A DNA stretch of 64,000 nucleotides, taken from assembly GCF_024171765.1 (NCBI RefSeq), contig NZ_JAMTCI010000001.1, forward strand, positions 1,093,137 through 1,157,136, given 5' to 3'. The notes beneath the pieces were generated by a model that worked only from the letters and a program-made list of their open reading frames with translations, searched no databases and was not told where the DNA came from. The stretch is from Williamsia deligens. GTDB lineage: Bacteria; Actinomycetota; Actinomycetes; Mycobacteriales; Mycobacteriaceae. Of the stretch, positions 41,238 to 50,271 are shown piece by piece; the stretch's first letter is position 1, and every line of letters begins with the position of its first letter. The translations under genes were made by a program, and so were the position numbers.

Positions 41238-42641
41238 TCAGTCGCGCGACGGCATGTCGAAGTTCACGCCGTCCTCGCCGTTGTTGCTCTCCGGGCCCGC
41301 GTCGGGGTGGCCGGCGGGCAGACGCCCACGGAAGGTCGCGGCCTCACTCGGACGACCGTCGATGCCGGAGTGCGACGGACGACGGTACGGGCCGGGCTTC
41401 GGCTTGACCTCGCCACCGGGGAACGCCAGGCGCAGGATGGTGCGCTGCACCATGCCCCACTGCTTGAGGAACGGGCCGGTGTTGTACGGCAGGTCGTAGC
41501 GCTCGCAGATGTCCTTCACCTTCGGGGCGATCTGCGAGTACCGGCTGCTGGGCATGTCCGGGTAGAGGTGGTGCTCCACCTGGTAGCTCAGGTTGCCGCT
41601 GGCGATGTGGAACAGCGGGCTGCCGTCGATGTTGGCCGCACCGACCAGCTGGCGGACGTACCACGCGCCGCGGCTCTCGTCGGACGCCTCCTCCTCGCTG
41701 AAGGTGTAGGCCTGGTCCGGGAAGTGTCCGCAGAAGATGATCCAGTTGGACCAGAAGTTGCGGATGATGTTGGCCGTGAAGTTCGCCCAGAACGTCGCGA
41801 TGAACGTGTCCTCGGCGGCCGGCAGGGCCAGGTCGGCGGCGGTCGCCAGCGAACGCGCGGGCTTGCTCTTCAGCGTGCGCAGGCGACGGCCCAGGCGCGA
41901 GGTCTTCTGCTGCGGCACACGGCCACCGGTGACGGCGTTCGTGAGCAGGACCGCACCGGCGCTGATCAGCGGCCAGCCGATGTAGTCCTTCACGACCTGG
42001 CGGCGCATCTTGTAGCCGCTGCCCTTGAGGTCCTTGAGGACCTCGCTCACCGGCTTCTCACCGCGGCGCATCGCCTCGAGGTCGAGGTCGTGCAGGGCGA
42101 CGCCCCACTCGAAGAAGGCCATCAGCAGGACGTTGTAGATGGGCTGGAAGAGGTAGACCGGGTGCCACTTCTGGTGCGGGTCGATCCGCATGATCTCGTA
42201 GCCGAGATCCTTGTCCTTGCCACGGATGTTCGTGTACGTGTGATGCACGTAGTTGTGGGAGTGCTTCCACGCCTCGGCGGTGGACGCGGTGTCCCAGTCC
42301 CACACGGACGAGTGGATGGACGGGTCGTTCATCCAGTCCCACTGACCGTGCATCACGTTGTGCCCGATCTCCATGTTCTCCAGGATCTTCGCGGCGCCGA
42401 GCGCCGCGGTCCCGGCGACCCATGCGGGCTTCGACCGCGAGTTCAGCAGCACCACGCGGCCGAGGGCGGCGAGCTGTCGCTGGGCGGCGATGACGGACTT
42501 GATGTAGGCGCGATCGTTGTCGCCGAGGTCTGCGTAGACCTCGTCGTGGATCGCGTCGAACTCCTTGCCGAGTTGCTCGATGGTGTCGGCATCGAGATGG
42601 GCAATCGGGCTGATCGGTTCCGAACGCTCTGTGGTGGTCAT
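41238..42641 (-). CDS. desA3: Membrane acyl-CoA desaturase (DesA3-like)
   Basis: A 467-aa integral-membrane desaturase. The three histidine boxes are present: HNVMH at 94-98, HSHNYVHH at 127-134, and QVEHH near residue 360. It introduces a double bond (delta-9 in the mycobacterial stearoyl-CoA enzyme) with electrons from the flavin reductase encoded immediately upstream, an 86-base gap away. The C-terminal ~50 residues are hydrophilic and may carry a degradation signal (inference). Confidence 0.92.
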   Translation of the reverse strand: MTTTERSEPISPIAHLDADTIEQLGKEFDAIHDEVYADLGDNDRAYIKSVIAAQRQLAALGRVVLLNSRSKPAWVAGTAALGAAKILENMEIGHNVMHGQWDWMNDPSIHSSVWDWDTASTAEAWKHSHNYVHHTYTNIRGKDKDLGYEIMRIDPHQKWHPVYLFQPIYNVLLMAFFEWGVALHDLDLEAMRRGEKPVSEVLKDLKGSGYKMRRQVVKDYIGWPLISAGAVLLTNAVTGGRVPQQKTSRLGRRLRTLKSKPARSLATAADLALPAAEDTFIATFWANFTANIIRNFWSNWIIFCGHFPDQAYTFSEEEASDESRGAWYVRQLVGAANIDGSPLFHIASGNLSYQVEHHLYPDMPSSRYSQIAPKVKDICERYDLPYNTGPFLKQWGMVQRTILRLAFPGGEVKPKPGPYRRPSHSGIDGRPSEAATFRGRLPAGHPDAGPESNNGEDGVNFDMPSRD

Positions 42642-42686
42642 GCTCGTCCTCCAGGTGGTGGGTGGTTCAGGTCGGTGACGCGGGCT

Positions 42687-42707
42687 CGGGTCGGGGCAGA
42701 CGACCCG
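42687..42707 (-). promoter_or_regulatory. Inverted repeat between reductase and desaturase genes
   Basis: CGGGTCG (42687-42693) and CGACCCG (42701-42707) with a 7-base spacer, 46 bases upstream of the desaturase ATG. Could be an operator for a second promoter or a partial attenuator within the operon. Confidence 0.4.
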
Positions 42708-42727
42708 TGCGGTGTACCTGCGCTGCT

Positions 42728-43825
42728 CTACAGGTCCATCTCGACGTCGCCTTCGGCGCTGTGGACACAGATCCGGACGGATTGCCCCTCGGGTGAGCTG
42801 ACATCACCCGTGCGCAGATCCCGGATCTGACCCTTCTTGAGAACTCCGGTGCAGGTGTGGCAGATGCCGATCCTGCAGCCGTACTTGAGTTGCAGGCCTG
42901 CTTCTTCACCTGCTTGGAGAATGGGAACGCCGGGCTCGCACTCGAATTCCTTGTCCGACTTCAGCATCGTGACATGACCACCCTCACCCTCGCCGGGCTC
43001 GGAACCGAAGGTGGGCTGGAACCGCTCGAGGAGGATCTTGTCCTTGATGCCGTTGGCGTCGTAGTGCTCGACGAGGGCGTCGAGCAGTTCGGCCGGCCCG
43101 GAGGCCATGGTCACACGCTCACGCCAGTCGGGGCACAGCTCGTCGAGGTCGTCGGGCTTCATGCGGCCCTCGTCGCCGGTGACACGCAGCTGAAGCTTGA
43201 AGCCCTCGTGCTCGCGGTCGAACTTCTCGAGCTCCTTGCTGAACATGGTCTGTTCTCGCGCATGGATCGAGTGGATGGCGACGACGTCGTTCATCTCGTC
43301 GCGGTGATCGAGGTCGCGCATCATGCTCATGATCGGCGTGATGCCGCTGCCTGCGCTGATGAAGAGCATCTTCTCCGGCAGGGGGTCCGGCAGGAGGAAC
43401 GTGCCCTCGACGTCGCTGAGGCGGACGATCTCGCCCGGGCGCAACTGCCCGACGAGATACGGGGACACGGTCCCCTCCTCGACGAGCTTCGGCGAGACGC
43501 TGATGAGGCCGTCGCGGGGCTCGGGATCGGACGTGAGCGAGTACGCGCGCCAGTGGAACTTGCCGTCGATGACGAGACCGAGCCGGACGTACTGACCCGG
43601 CTCGTGTCCGGGCCACTCGTAGCCCGGGCGGATCCAGACGGTCGCGGCGTCGGTGCCCTCCGGGCGGACCTCTTCGACGCGGCCACGGAGTTCCTTCGTC
43701 GTCCACAGCGGGTTGATCAGCTCGATGTAGTCGTCGGGCTCGAGCGGGCTGAAGAGCGCCCGGATGCCCTTGAGGAACAGACGACGCGCCGGCGACACCT
43801 GTGGTGTCGCACCCCGTTCAGCCAC
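42728..43825 (-). CDS. Ferredoxin reductase-type oxidoreductase, desaturase electron donor (Rv3230c-like)
   Basis: A 365-aa protein: FAD-binding barrel with RAYSLTS, NAD(P) domain with FISAGSGITPIMSM, and a C-terminal plant-type [2Fe-2S] ferredoxin domain whose cysteines read C-x4-C-x2-C (CRIGICHTC) plus a later C (RICVHS). It moves electrons from NADPH to the desaturase encoded downstream. GTG 43825 is seven bases after AAGGGG and was preferred to a longer frame from 43855. Confidence 0.9.
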   Translation of the reverse strand: MAERGATPQVSPARRLFLKGIRALFSPLEPDDYIELINPLWTTKELRGRVEEVRPEGTDAATVWIRPGYEWPGHEPGQYVRLGLVIDGKFHWRAYSLTSDPEPRDGLISVSPKLVEEGTVSPYLVGQLRPGEIVRLSDVEGTFLLPDPLPEKMLFISAGSGITPIMSMMRDLDHRDEMNDVVAIHSIHAREQTMFSKELEKFDREHEGFKLQLRVTGDEGRMKPDDLDELCPDWRERVTMASGPAELLDALVEHYDANGIKDKILLERFQPTFGSEPGEGEGGHVTMLKSDKEFECEPGVPILQAGEEAGLQLKYGCRIGICHTCTGVLKKGQIRDLRTGDVSSPEGQSVRICVHSAEGDVEMDL

Positions 43826-44064
43826 GGTGCATCCCCTTCTCGACCTGATCGGCATGCTCCACGCGCTGCGAGCGCGATGATTGGCTGAGCACGTTCACCC
43901 CCTTCGCGCATCGATGTGACCCTCGTCTCTCCCCGAGAGTACAAGTGTTCACGGGTACACGCCGCAGCTTGGGGGGCTTCGAGGGCAGAATCGGACACCG
44001 ATGGTTCGCGCCCGCGGTCGGGGGTCGCCGTCACCCCCAGGACACCGCCGACGAAGGGCCACGC

Positions 44065-45558
44065 GTGCGCATCAACGGTCGATCACTCCGGCACCGCCGA
44101 CAGGCGCTCCGGACGGCGGTGGACACCGCCGATCGTGCGGCCTATCTGGCCGTGGCCCGTGCCGAGTCGCCGCTGCTGGACGCGCCGATGCGCCGACTCA
44201 CCGTCGCCGCCAACTACTCGCGCCTGTGGTTCGCCATCGCCGCCCTGCTCGCGGCGACGCGCAAGTCGTCGGCACTGCGCGCCGCGGCGCGCGGCGTCAC
44301 GAGCGTGGCGGTGAGCAGCCTCGTCACCAACCAGATCGCGAAGCGGGTCTTCGGACGCCGTCGCCCCGTGACCGACGCGGTCCCCATCGCCCGACTGATC
44401 AGGACACCGACGTCCGGGTCGATGCCCTCCGGACACTCGGCGAGCGCCGCGGCGTTCACCGTCGCCGTCGCGATCGAGAAGCCCGCGCTGGGAGTCGCCG
44501 TCGCACCTCTGGCCGCGGCCGTCGGGCTCTCGCGGGTCGCGACCGGCGCCCACTACCCGGGCGACGTCGTCGTGGGCCTGGCGACGGGCGCGGGGATCGC
44601 CTGGGCGATGGGCGAGCTGTTCCCGCCCATGTCCTCTCACCTCGACGACGCCCCCGAGCCCACGTGGGTCGACGTCCCGGCGAGGCCCGACGGCGAGGGC
44701 GTCGTGATGGTCGTGAACCCGGCGTCGGGGGGCGGCACCGGGTCGCGGGTCGTCGACGTCGTCGAGTCACGACTCCCCCGGGCGCGGATCGTCACGCTGG
44801 CGCCCGACGAGGACCTGACCGCGACCCTGGTCGACGCCGCGCGGGACGCGGAGATCCTGGGCATCGCCGGCGGCGACGGGACCGTGGGGGCGGCCGCGGC
44901 GACCGCGCGCGACCGCGGCATCCCCCTGGCGGTGTTCCCCGCCGGGACGTTCAACCACTTCGCGAAGGACATCGGGTGCGCGACCGTGGACGACACCGTC
45001 CGGGCGATCCACGAGGGCCGCGCCGCCGCTGTCGACCTGGCCCTGCTCAACGACCACGCCGCCTTCGTCAACACGGCGAACATCGGCACCTACCCCCAGT
45101 TCGTCCGGTTCCGTGAGCGGTACGAGAAGCGGGTCGGCAAGCCGATCGCGGCGATCATCGCGTTGCTGCACGTCCTGCGGCGCGAACGTCCCGTCCGGCT
45201 GCGGGTGGACGGCAGGGAGATCAGCACGTCGATGTTCTTCATCGGCGCCTCCACCTACGAGACGCCCGGGTTCGCGCCGGCACACCGACCCCACATGGAC
45301 GACGGCGTCCTGGACGTACGCCTGCTCGACGTCGGCCGCCGGTGGGCGATCCCCCGGATCATGGTCGCCGCGCTCACCGGTCGACTCGACCGCTCCCGTC
45401 TGTTCCGGGAGACCCGGGTGTCCGAGCTCGAGGTGGTCTCACTGGACGGACCGACCTCCGTGGCTCTCGACGGCGAGGTGCGCACCCGCACCGACCGGGC
45501 CCACTTCCGGGTCGCGCACCGCGCCCTCACCGTCTACGGGACCTGGGAACGCGACTGA
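44065..45558 (+). CDS. PAP2 phosphatase / diacylglycerol kinase-like fusion
   Basis: A 497-aa fusion. The N-terminal half is a PAP2 lipid phosphatase with the three motifs KRVFGRRRP (KxxxxxxRP), SMPSGHS and SRVATGAHYPGD. The C-terminal half is a DAGK catalytic domain with NPASGGGTG and GGDGTVGAAA. Probably acts on membrane lipids or isoprenoid phosphates at the inner membrane face. GTG 44065 follows GAAGGG and matches the domain start; an upstream in-frame stretch was rejected. Confidence 0.87.
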   Translation: MRINGRSLRHRRQALRTAVDTADRAAYLAVARAESPLLDAPMRRLTVAANYSRLWFAIAALLAATRKSSALRAAARGVTSVAVSSLVTNQIAKRVFGRRRPVTDAVPIARLIRTPTSGSMPSGHSASAAAFTVAVAIEKPALGVAVAPLAAAVGLSRVATGAHYPGDVVVGLATGAGIAWAMGELFPPMSSHLDDAPEPTWVDVPARPDGEGVVMVVNPASGGGTGSRVVDVVESRLPRARIVTLAPDEDLTATLVDAARDAEILGIAGGDGTVGAAAATARDRGIPLAVFPAGTFNHFAKDIGCATVDDTVRAIHEGRAAAVDLALLNDHAAFVNTANIGTYPQFVRFRERYEKRVGKPIAAIIALLHVLRRERPVRLRVDGREISTSMFFIGASTYETPGFAPAHRPHMDDGVLDVRLLDVGRRWAIPRIMVAALTGRLDRSRLFRETRVSELEVVSLDGPTSVALDGEVRTRTDRAHFRVAHRALTVYGTWERD

Positions 45559-45569
45559 CATCTCGCGGG

Positions 45570-45595
45570 GTTTGAGCCCACGGAGACGGGGGTAG
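45570..45595 (+). promoter_or_regulatory. Sigma-F promoter for the GAF-ANTAR gene
   Basis: GTTT (45570-45573), 16-base spacer, GGGTAG (45590-45595). The ATG is at 45609, so the transcript would have only a few untranslated bases. Confidence 0.75.
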
Positions 45596-45608
45596 TCCAG
45601 GACGCATC

Positions 45609-46301
45609 ATGGACATCCACACCCGCATGGCAGAAATGGCGCGCAGCCTGCACGCCGTCCCCGAGGCCGACCCCGACGCGTTCGACCAGGTGTTGGCGGC
45701 GGTGACCGCGGGGGCGGTCGAGCACGTCGCCGGCGCCGACCACGCGGGGATCCTGCTGGTCGAGTCGAGGGCACGGACCATGACGACGGTGGCACCGACC
45801 GACGACGTCATGGTCACGCTGGACACGCTGCAGCAGGAGACGGATCAGGGACCGTGCCTGGAAGCCGCGTGGGAGCACACCGAGGTGTGGGTCGACGACA
45901 TCGCCACCGACGGACGCTGGCCCGAGCTGTCGCGTCGGGTCGTGGCCGAGACCCCGGCCCGCTCGAGTCTGTCGTTCCAGCTCTTCACCCATCAGGGCAC
46001 CATGGGGGCCCTGAACCTGTTCTCCGACAGGACCGATGCGTTCTCCCACGAGAGCAGGGAGATAGGCCGGGTGTTCGCCACCCACGCCGCACTCGCGATG
46101 TTCCGCACCCGTCAGCAGGGTGAGTTCCGCAGCGCGTTGGCCAGCCGGGACACCATCGGTCAGGCCAAGGGCATGATCATGGAACGCTTCGGCGTCGACC
46201 CCGTCGAGGCGTTCGCGTTGTTGCGCAAGCTGTCTCAGGACAGCAACACCCCGGTCACCGACGTCGCCCAGCGACTGGTGGAGTCCCCGCGGTCCACGTG
46301 A
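45609..46301 (+). CDS. GAF-ANTAR RNA-binding regulator
   Basis: A 230-aa protein: GAF domain (~20-160, with QQETDQGPCLEAAWEH and DIATDGRWPEL) and C-terminal ANTAR (SRDTIGQAKGMIMERFGVD, LLRKLSQDSNT). The architecture is that of mycobacterial two-domain antiterminators. The sigma-F promoter suggests stress induction. Very similar in its C-terminus to the truncated protein at 1-186. Confidence 0.9.
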   Translation: MDIHTRMAEMARSLHAVPEADPDAFDQVLAAVTAGAVEHVAGADHAGILLVESRARTMTTVAPTDDVMVTLDTLQQETDQGPCLEAAWEHTEVWVDDIATDGRWPELSRRVVAETPARSSLSFQLFTHQGTMGALNLFSDRTDAFSHESREIGRVFATHAALAMFRTRQQGEFRSALASRDTIGQAKGMIMERFGVDPVEAFALLRKLSQDSNTPVTDVAQRLVESPRST

Positions 46302-46313
46302 GACGCGTGCGGA

Positions 46314-47762
46314 TCACGCGATGCGGTGATCCTCCGGCCGGAAATGCCGTGCGAGTCGCCGGAACGTGAAGCTGAAACCGGGGTAGGTCACCACCACGTG
46401 GCCGTCCGCGGACTTGTACCAGGAGTTGCAGCCGCCGGCCTCCCACACGGTGCCCTCCATCTCCCGATGGATCATCTCGGTGTAACGCGCCTCGGCGTCC
46501 TCGGTCACGTCGATGGTGCGCGCACCACGGGAGCGCACCTCGTCGATGGCGGTCAGGATGTAGTCCATCTGCGCCTCGATGAGGAAGATCGCCGACGTGT
46601 GCCCGATCCCGGTGTTCGGGCCGGTGACGACGAACAGGTTCGGGAACGACGGGATGGTCGTCCCGAGGTAGGCCCGGGGGAACGGTGACCAGACATCGGC
46701 GAGCATCCGTCCGTCCACCCCCTTGACCGGGTACGAGACGAGTCCGTCGGCGAAGTCGTACCCGGTGGACCAGACGATCACGTCGACGTCGACCCGGTGG
46801 CCCTGCGTGGTGACGATGCCCGTCGGGGTGACCTCGGCGATGCCGTCGGTCTTGTCGTGCAGGGTCACGGTGTCGCGCGCGAGTGCCGGGTACAGCGCGC
46901 TCGACAGGATCACGCGCTTGCAGCCCAGGGTGTAGTCGGGGGTGAGCTTGCGTCGGAGCTCGGGATCGCGGATCGTCCTGCGCAGCAACCGCTTCGCCGC
47001 CGTCTCGTAGACGAGGTGGATGGCCTGGCGGGAGTACTTGAACCCGATGATCCGGGTCTCGAGGTTCCAGTAGATCGCCGCCCGGAGCAGTCGGTTGACC
47101 CGCGGCCGGGCGAGGAACCGCGACAGGCGCGGGCCGAACGAGACGTCGTGGCGGCGCAGCACCCAGTGCGGTGTGCGTTGGAAGACATGGAGTTCCGCTA
47201 CGTCGTCGACGATCGCGGGGATCACCTGCGCCGCACTGGCCCCGCTGCCGACGATCGCGACCCGCTTGCCGGTGAGGTCCACGTCGTGGTCCCAGTCGTT
47301 GGTGTGGAACGCGGGGCCGGTGAACGTGTCGCGGCCGGGGAAGTCCGGGACGACCGGGGTGCTCAGCGGACCGGAGGCGTTGACGACGAACCGTCCCCGG
47401 AAGTCACCGGCGGAGGTCCGGACGGTCCACGCGTCGTCCTCCCACTCGACGCCCGTGACGTCGGCGCCGAGCACGATGTGCTCGTCGAGGCGATGGCGTT
47501 CGATGACGTGACGCGTGTAGTCGGCGAGCTGCTCCTGCCTGGCGAACAGTCGACGCCACGGGTAGGGCTCGTCGGCGATGGAGTACAGCGGGGACGGCAC
47601 GTCGACCGCCGCCCCCGGATAGGTGTTCTGCGTCCACGTGCCGCCGACGAAGTCGCGGCGTTCCAGCATGACGAAGTCGTCGATGCCCCGCTCCAGCAGG
47701 CGGATGGCGGCGCACTGCCCGCCGAAACCGCTCCCGACGATCACGACCGTGTGTTCGCGCAT
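46314..47762 (-). CDS. Baeyer-Villiger-type flavin monooxygenase (second copy)
   Basis: A 482-aa class B monooxygenase. FAD motif IVGSGFGG near residue 8, GGTWTQNTYPGAAVD, and NADP motif IVGSGASAAQVIPAI near residue 172. The BVMO fingerprint FxGxxxHxxxW-D is complete (FTGPAFHTNDWD). It resembles the enzyme at 17873-19327 along its length. A TetR gene is divergent, 86 bases away, and may control it. Confidence 0.9.
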   Translation of the reverse strand: MREHTVVIVGSGFGGQCAAIRLLERGIDDFVMLERRDFVGGTWTQNTYPGAAVDVPSPLYSIADEPYPWRRLFARQEQLADYTRHVIERHRLDEHIVLGADVTGVEWEDDAWTVRTSAGDFRGRFVVNASGPLSTPVVPDFPGRDTFTGPAFHTNDWDHDVDLTGKRVAIVGSGASAAQVIPAIVDDVAELHVFQRTPHWVLRRHDVSFGPRLSRFLARPRVNRLLRAAIYWNLETRIIGFKYSRQAIHLVYETAAKRLLRRTIRDPELRRKLTPDYTLGCKRVILSSALYPALARDTVTLHDKTDGIAEVTPTGIVTTQGHRVDVDVIVWSTGYDFADGLVSYPVKGVDGRMLADVWSPFPRAYLGTTIPSFPNLFVVTGPNTGIGHTSAIFLIEAQMDYILTAIDEVRSRGARTIDVTEDAEARYTEMIHREMEGTVWEAGGCNSWYKSADGHVVVTYPGFSFTFRRLARHFRPEDHRIA

Positions 47763-47848
47763 GCCTGCCTTCCCGCAGCCCTGGTCCCCGCCGGGATCCT
47801 ATCTGACACGACATCGTTCCCGACGCTGGTCGCCGACGGTGCGGGTCG

Positions 47849-48535
47849 GTGACCGCAGCGCCGGTAGCATCGGCGCCCGTGGAGGACACGAGCGCGGCGG
47901 TGGACCGCCGGGGCACCGGTCGCCGGTACGGCGGCCGGTCGACGGCCGCCCGTGTCGCCGAGCGCCGCGCCGCGCTGCTCGAGGCCGGGCTCGACCTGTT
48001 CGGGACCGACGGCTATCAGCGGGTCTCGGTCAAGCAGGTCTGCGACCGCGCGGGCCTGACCCAGCGGTACTTCTACGAGTCGTTCGACGAGCGCGAGGCC
48101 CTGCTGCTCGCGGTGTACGACGAGATCGTGGCGGACGTGGGACGCCGGACGGTCGCGGCGATCGACGAGACGCTGCCCACCATCGCCGAGCTCGCCCAAG
48201 TCGCCCTCGCCGAGTTCATCGGCTACCTCACCGCGGACCGTCGCCGGGCCCGCATCATGCTCCTCGAGGTCGTCGGTGTCAGTCCCGCTCTCGACGCCCG
48301 CCGACGACGCGTGATCGGCGACTTCGCCGACATCATCGTCACCGCGGGGATGGCCCACGCCGGACTCGACGAGACCACCGACGAGTTCCGGCTCAGCGCG
48401 ATCGGTCTCGTGGGGGCGGTGAACCAGCTGCTCGTGGACTGGGTGCTCGGTGAGGGTGTCGCCGACCCCGACGCGATCCGCGTCGTCTGTACGCGCCTGT
48501 TCTCGGCCGCTTTCGCCGAGCTCCTCCCCCGCTGA
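47849..48535 (+). CDS. TetR-family regulator
   Basis: A 228-aa regulator. A ~35-residue extension precedes the DNA-binding domain (LLEAGLDLFGTDGYQRVSVKQ, CDRAGLTQRYFYESFDERE). The C-terminal domain is of the common actinobacterial type. Divergent from the monooxygenase gene, so control of it is likely; no obvious palindrome was found in the short gap. GTG 47849 was used. Confidence 0.85.
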   Translation: MTAAPVASAPVEDTSAAVDRRGTGRRYGGRSTAARVAERRAALLEAGLDLFGTDGYQRVSVKQVCDRAGLTQRYFYESFDEREALLLAVYDEIVADVGRRTVAAIDETLPTIAELAQVALAEFIGYLTADRRRARIMLLEVVGVSPALDARRRRVIGDFADIIVTAGMAHAGLDETTDEFRLSAIGLVGAVNQLLVDWVLGEGVADPDAIRVVCTRLFSAAFAELLPR

Positions 48536-48542
48536 CGCCGGA

Positions 48543-48782
48543 CTAGAGCTCGTCGAGCTCGATCAGACCGTCCTGCAGAGCCCGGGCCAGCAGCTGCGCC
48601 TTGGTGCGCGCAGGCCGACCGACCTCGGAGTACTTGCCGCGGATACGCGCGATGTGGGTCATCACCGTCGCCGGCGCGATGACGAGGGTCGACCCCACCT
48701 CGTCCTTGCTCTCGGACTGGATCCAGAGTCGCAGGACCTCTTTCTCTCTCGGACTCAAAGCCGGCCGCACGAGTTCGGTCAT
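48543..48782 (-). CDS. Stand-alone LuxR-type HTH protein
   Basis: A 79-aa protein that is almost entirely a LuxR/GerE helix-turn-helix (LSPREKEVLRLWIQSESKDEV, then VIAPATVMTHIARIRGKY). It has no receiver or sensor domain. ATG 48782 starts just before the HTH; an upstream extension from 48911 looks non-coding. Target unknown. Confidence 0.78.
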   Translation of the reverse strand: MTELVRPALSPREKEVLRLWIQSESKDEVGSTLVIAPATVMTHIARIRGKYSEVGRPARTKAQLLARALQDGLIELDEL

Positions 48783-48982
48783 GCCACACCCCCGTCGAGA
48801 GTCCTGACGCCGACGCGAGTCCTTGCACGCCGACACACACGAAAATACACAATCGGGAAGCGCGTTTCCGCTGGCAGTGGCGATTTCTGCGTCCGGCCGA
48901 TCGATGTACAAAATCTTTGCACTCGCGGCCTACGATCATCGAGCGGGTGCGTCCGCCCGTCATCCCGGGCGGTCGGACGAGC

Positions 48983-49930
48983 TCAGAACCGGCTGCCCGT
49001 GAAGGGAGCCGCGCGCTCGCAGACGGTCGGTCGTGGGTGTCGCGGGTCGAGGGCGTTCAGCACGAACGTCGACGCCCGGTGCGACCCCGCCAACCCGGCG
49101 TGCTCGGTCAGGTCCTGCGGGCAGCCGTCCTGCACGACGATGTTGCGGACGTTCGCCCCGCCGGCCGCCAGACCCGAGGTGTACGGCACCACCGCCTCGT
49201 CGTGGACGGTGGCGATGTTGGTGTACTCGGTGTCGGGCGCGTACAACCCGCCGGCGTGGAGTTCACGGATGAAGGCCGACCCGGGATCGAACTCGCCGCA
49301 GGCGGCGCAGACGGGGAACTGCGCCGGCAGGAGCCCCCGCTGCCGCGCGAGCGCGATCATCGCGCCGCTCCCCGCGGGTGAGGTGCCCTCCCAGAGTGCC
49401 GCCAGCGACACGTATCTCGCGATCTTCCCGGCGCCGCCGCCGTACTTCGCCCACCACGCGGGGATGAGTGTCCCCTGCGAATGGCCGACGACGTCGAGTC
49501 GGGATGCCCCGGTGGCTGCGAGCACGCGATCGGCGAACGCGCCGAACTGCCGGGCGCTCTGGCGCATCGGCCCCATCCCGCCGACGGCGGTGACGGGCCA
49601 CGGACCGGCGAGCGCACCGTAGGTGAGCGCGAACACGCAGTAGCCGGCGTTCTTCAGCAGCGGCACATAGGTGCCCCAGTTCGTCTGCTGCGATCCGCCG
49701 GTCCCGTGCACCAGGATCACCGGCTCGGGGTGCGCGGCGCTCGGGCGGCACGAGAAGTCGTTGGACCCGGGCAGCGAACCCCCGTGGTTCGCGAGCTCGG
49801 GGCCGATCCCGGCGAAGAAGTCGTACGTGACGGGCAGCGGCGCAGCCGACGCCGAGCCCGGCACGGCCACGACCGCGGCGGCGAGACAGGCGAGGACGAG
49901 CACGGCGAGGCGACGGGGAGCGGAGAGCAC
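48983..49930 (-). CDS. Secreted lipase/esterase (Lipase_2 family, second copy)
   Basis: A 315-aa exported hydrolase. The signal peptide core LAVLVLACLAAAVVAVPG is followed by SASAAPLP (cleavage near residue 30). Catalytic signs are VILVHGTGGS and GHSQGT with the C-terminal DLTEHAG histidine, and several cysteines are shared with the lipase at 39196-40329. Likely a paralogue of it. Confidence 0.88.
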   Translation of the reverse strand: MLSAPRRLAVLVLACLAAAVVAVPGSASAAPLPVTYDFFAGIGPELANHGGSLPGSNDFSCRPSAAHPEPVILVHGTGGSQQTNWGTYVPLLKNAGYCVFALTYGALAGPWPVTAVGGMGPMRQSARQFGAFADRVLAATGASRLDVVGHSQGTLIPAWWAKYGGGAGKIARYVSLAALWEGTSPAGSGAMIALARQRGLLPAQFPVCAACGEFDPGSAFIRELHAGGLYAPDTEYTNIATVHDEAVVPYTSGLAAGGANVRNIVVQDGCPQDLTEHAGLAGSHRASTFVLNALDPRHPRPTVCERAAPFTGSRF

Positions 49931-49994
49931 GCAGGCAACCTAGCAACTGCTTGGTCGGGGCGAGGTCGCTTCCGCAGGGCGGTGTCGAGCCGCG

Positions 49995-50213
49995 TCAGCC
50001 GCGGTCGATGATCTCCTGCACGGCGGTCTCGTCGGCGCCGCCGGGGACCTCGATCAGGCGCTCGCCGGCGAGCGAACCGTTGGCCCAGTCGTCGTCGCCC
50101 CCCTCACGCCAGTCCATCAGCTTCCCGTCGGCGTCGAAGGCGAGCGCGTCGCGCTGTGGGTACTGCTCGCTGATCTGGGCGATGCGTCGCGTTAACGTGC
50201 TCTCGTCATCCAT
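49995..50213 (-). CDS. Small acidic hypothetical protein with a sigma-F promoter
   Basis: A 72-aa soluble, acidic protein (MDDESTLTRRIAQISEQYPQ...). No family recognised. ATG 50213 lies a few bases after the predicted start of a sigma-F transcript, supporting both gene and start. Probably a stress-regulon member (inference). Confidence 0.68.
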   Translation of the reverse strand: MDDESTLTRRIAQISEQYPQRDALAFDADGKLMDWREGGDDDWANGSLAGERLIEVPGGADETAVQEIIDRG

Positions 50214-50222
50214 CCCGTGGGG

Positions 50223-50247
50223 GTACCCGGGTGATCGGTGGTCAAAC
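50223..50247 (-). promoter_or_regulatory. Sigma-F promoter for the 72-aa protein
   Basis: Minus strand: GTTT (50247-50244), 15-base spacer, GGGTAC (50228-50223). The distance to ATG 50213 implies a nearly leaderless message. Confidence 0.75.
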
Positions 50248-50271
50248 AGCGCAGATCTGAGGAACGGCAGG

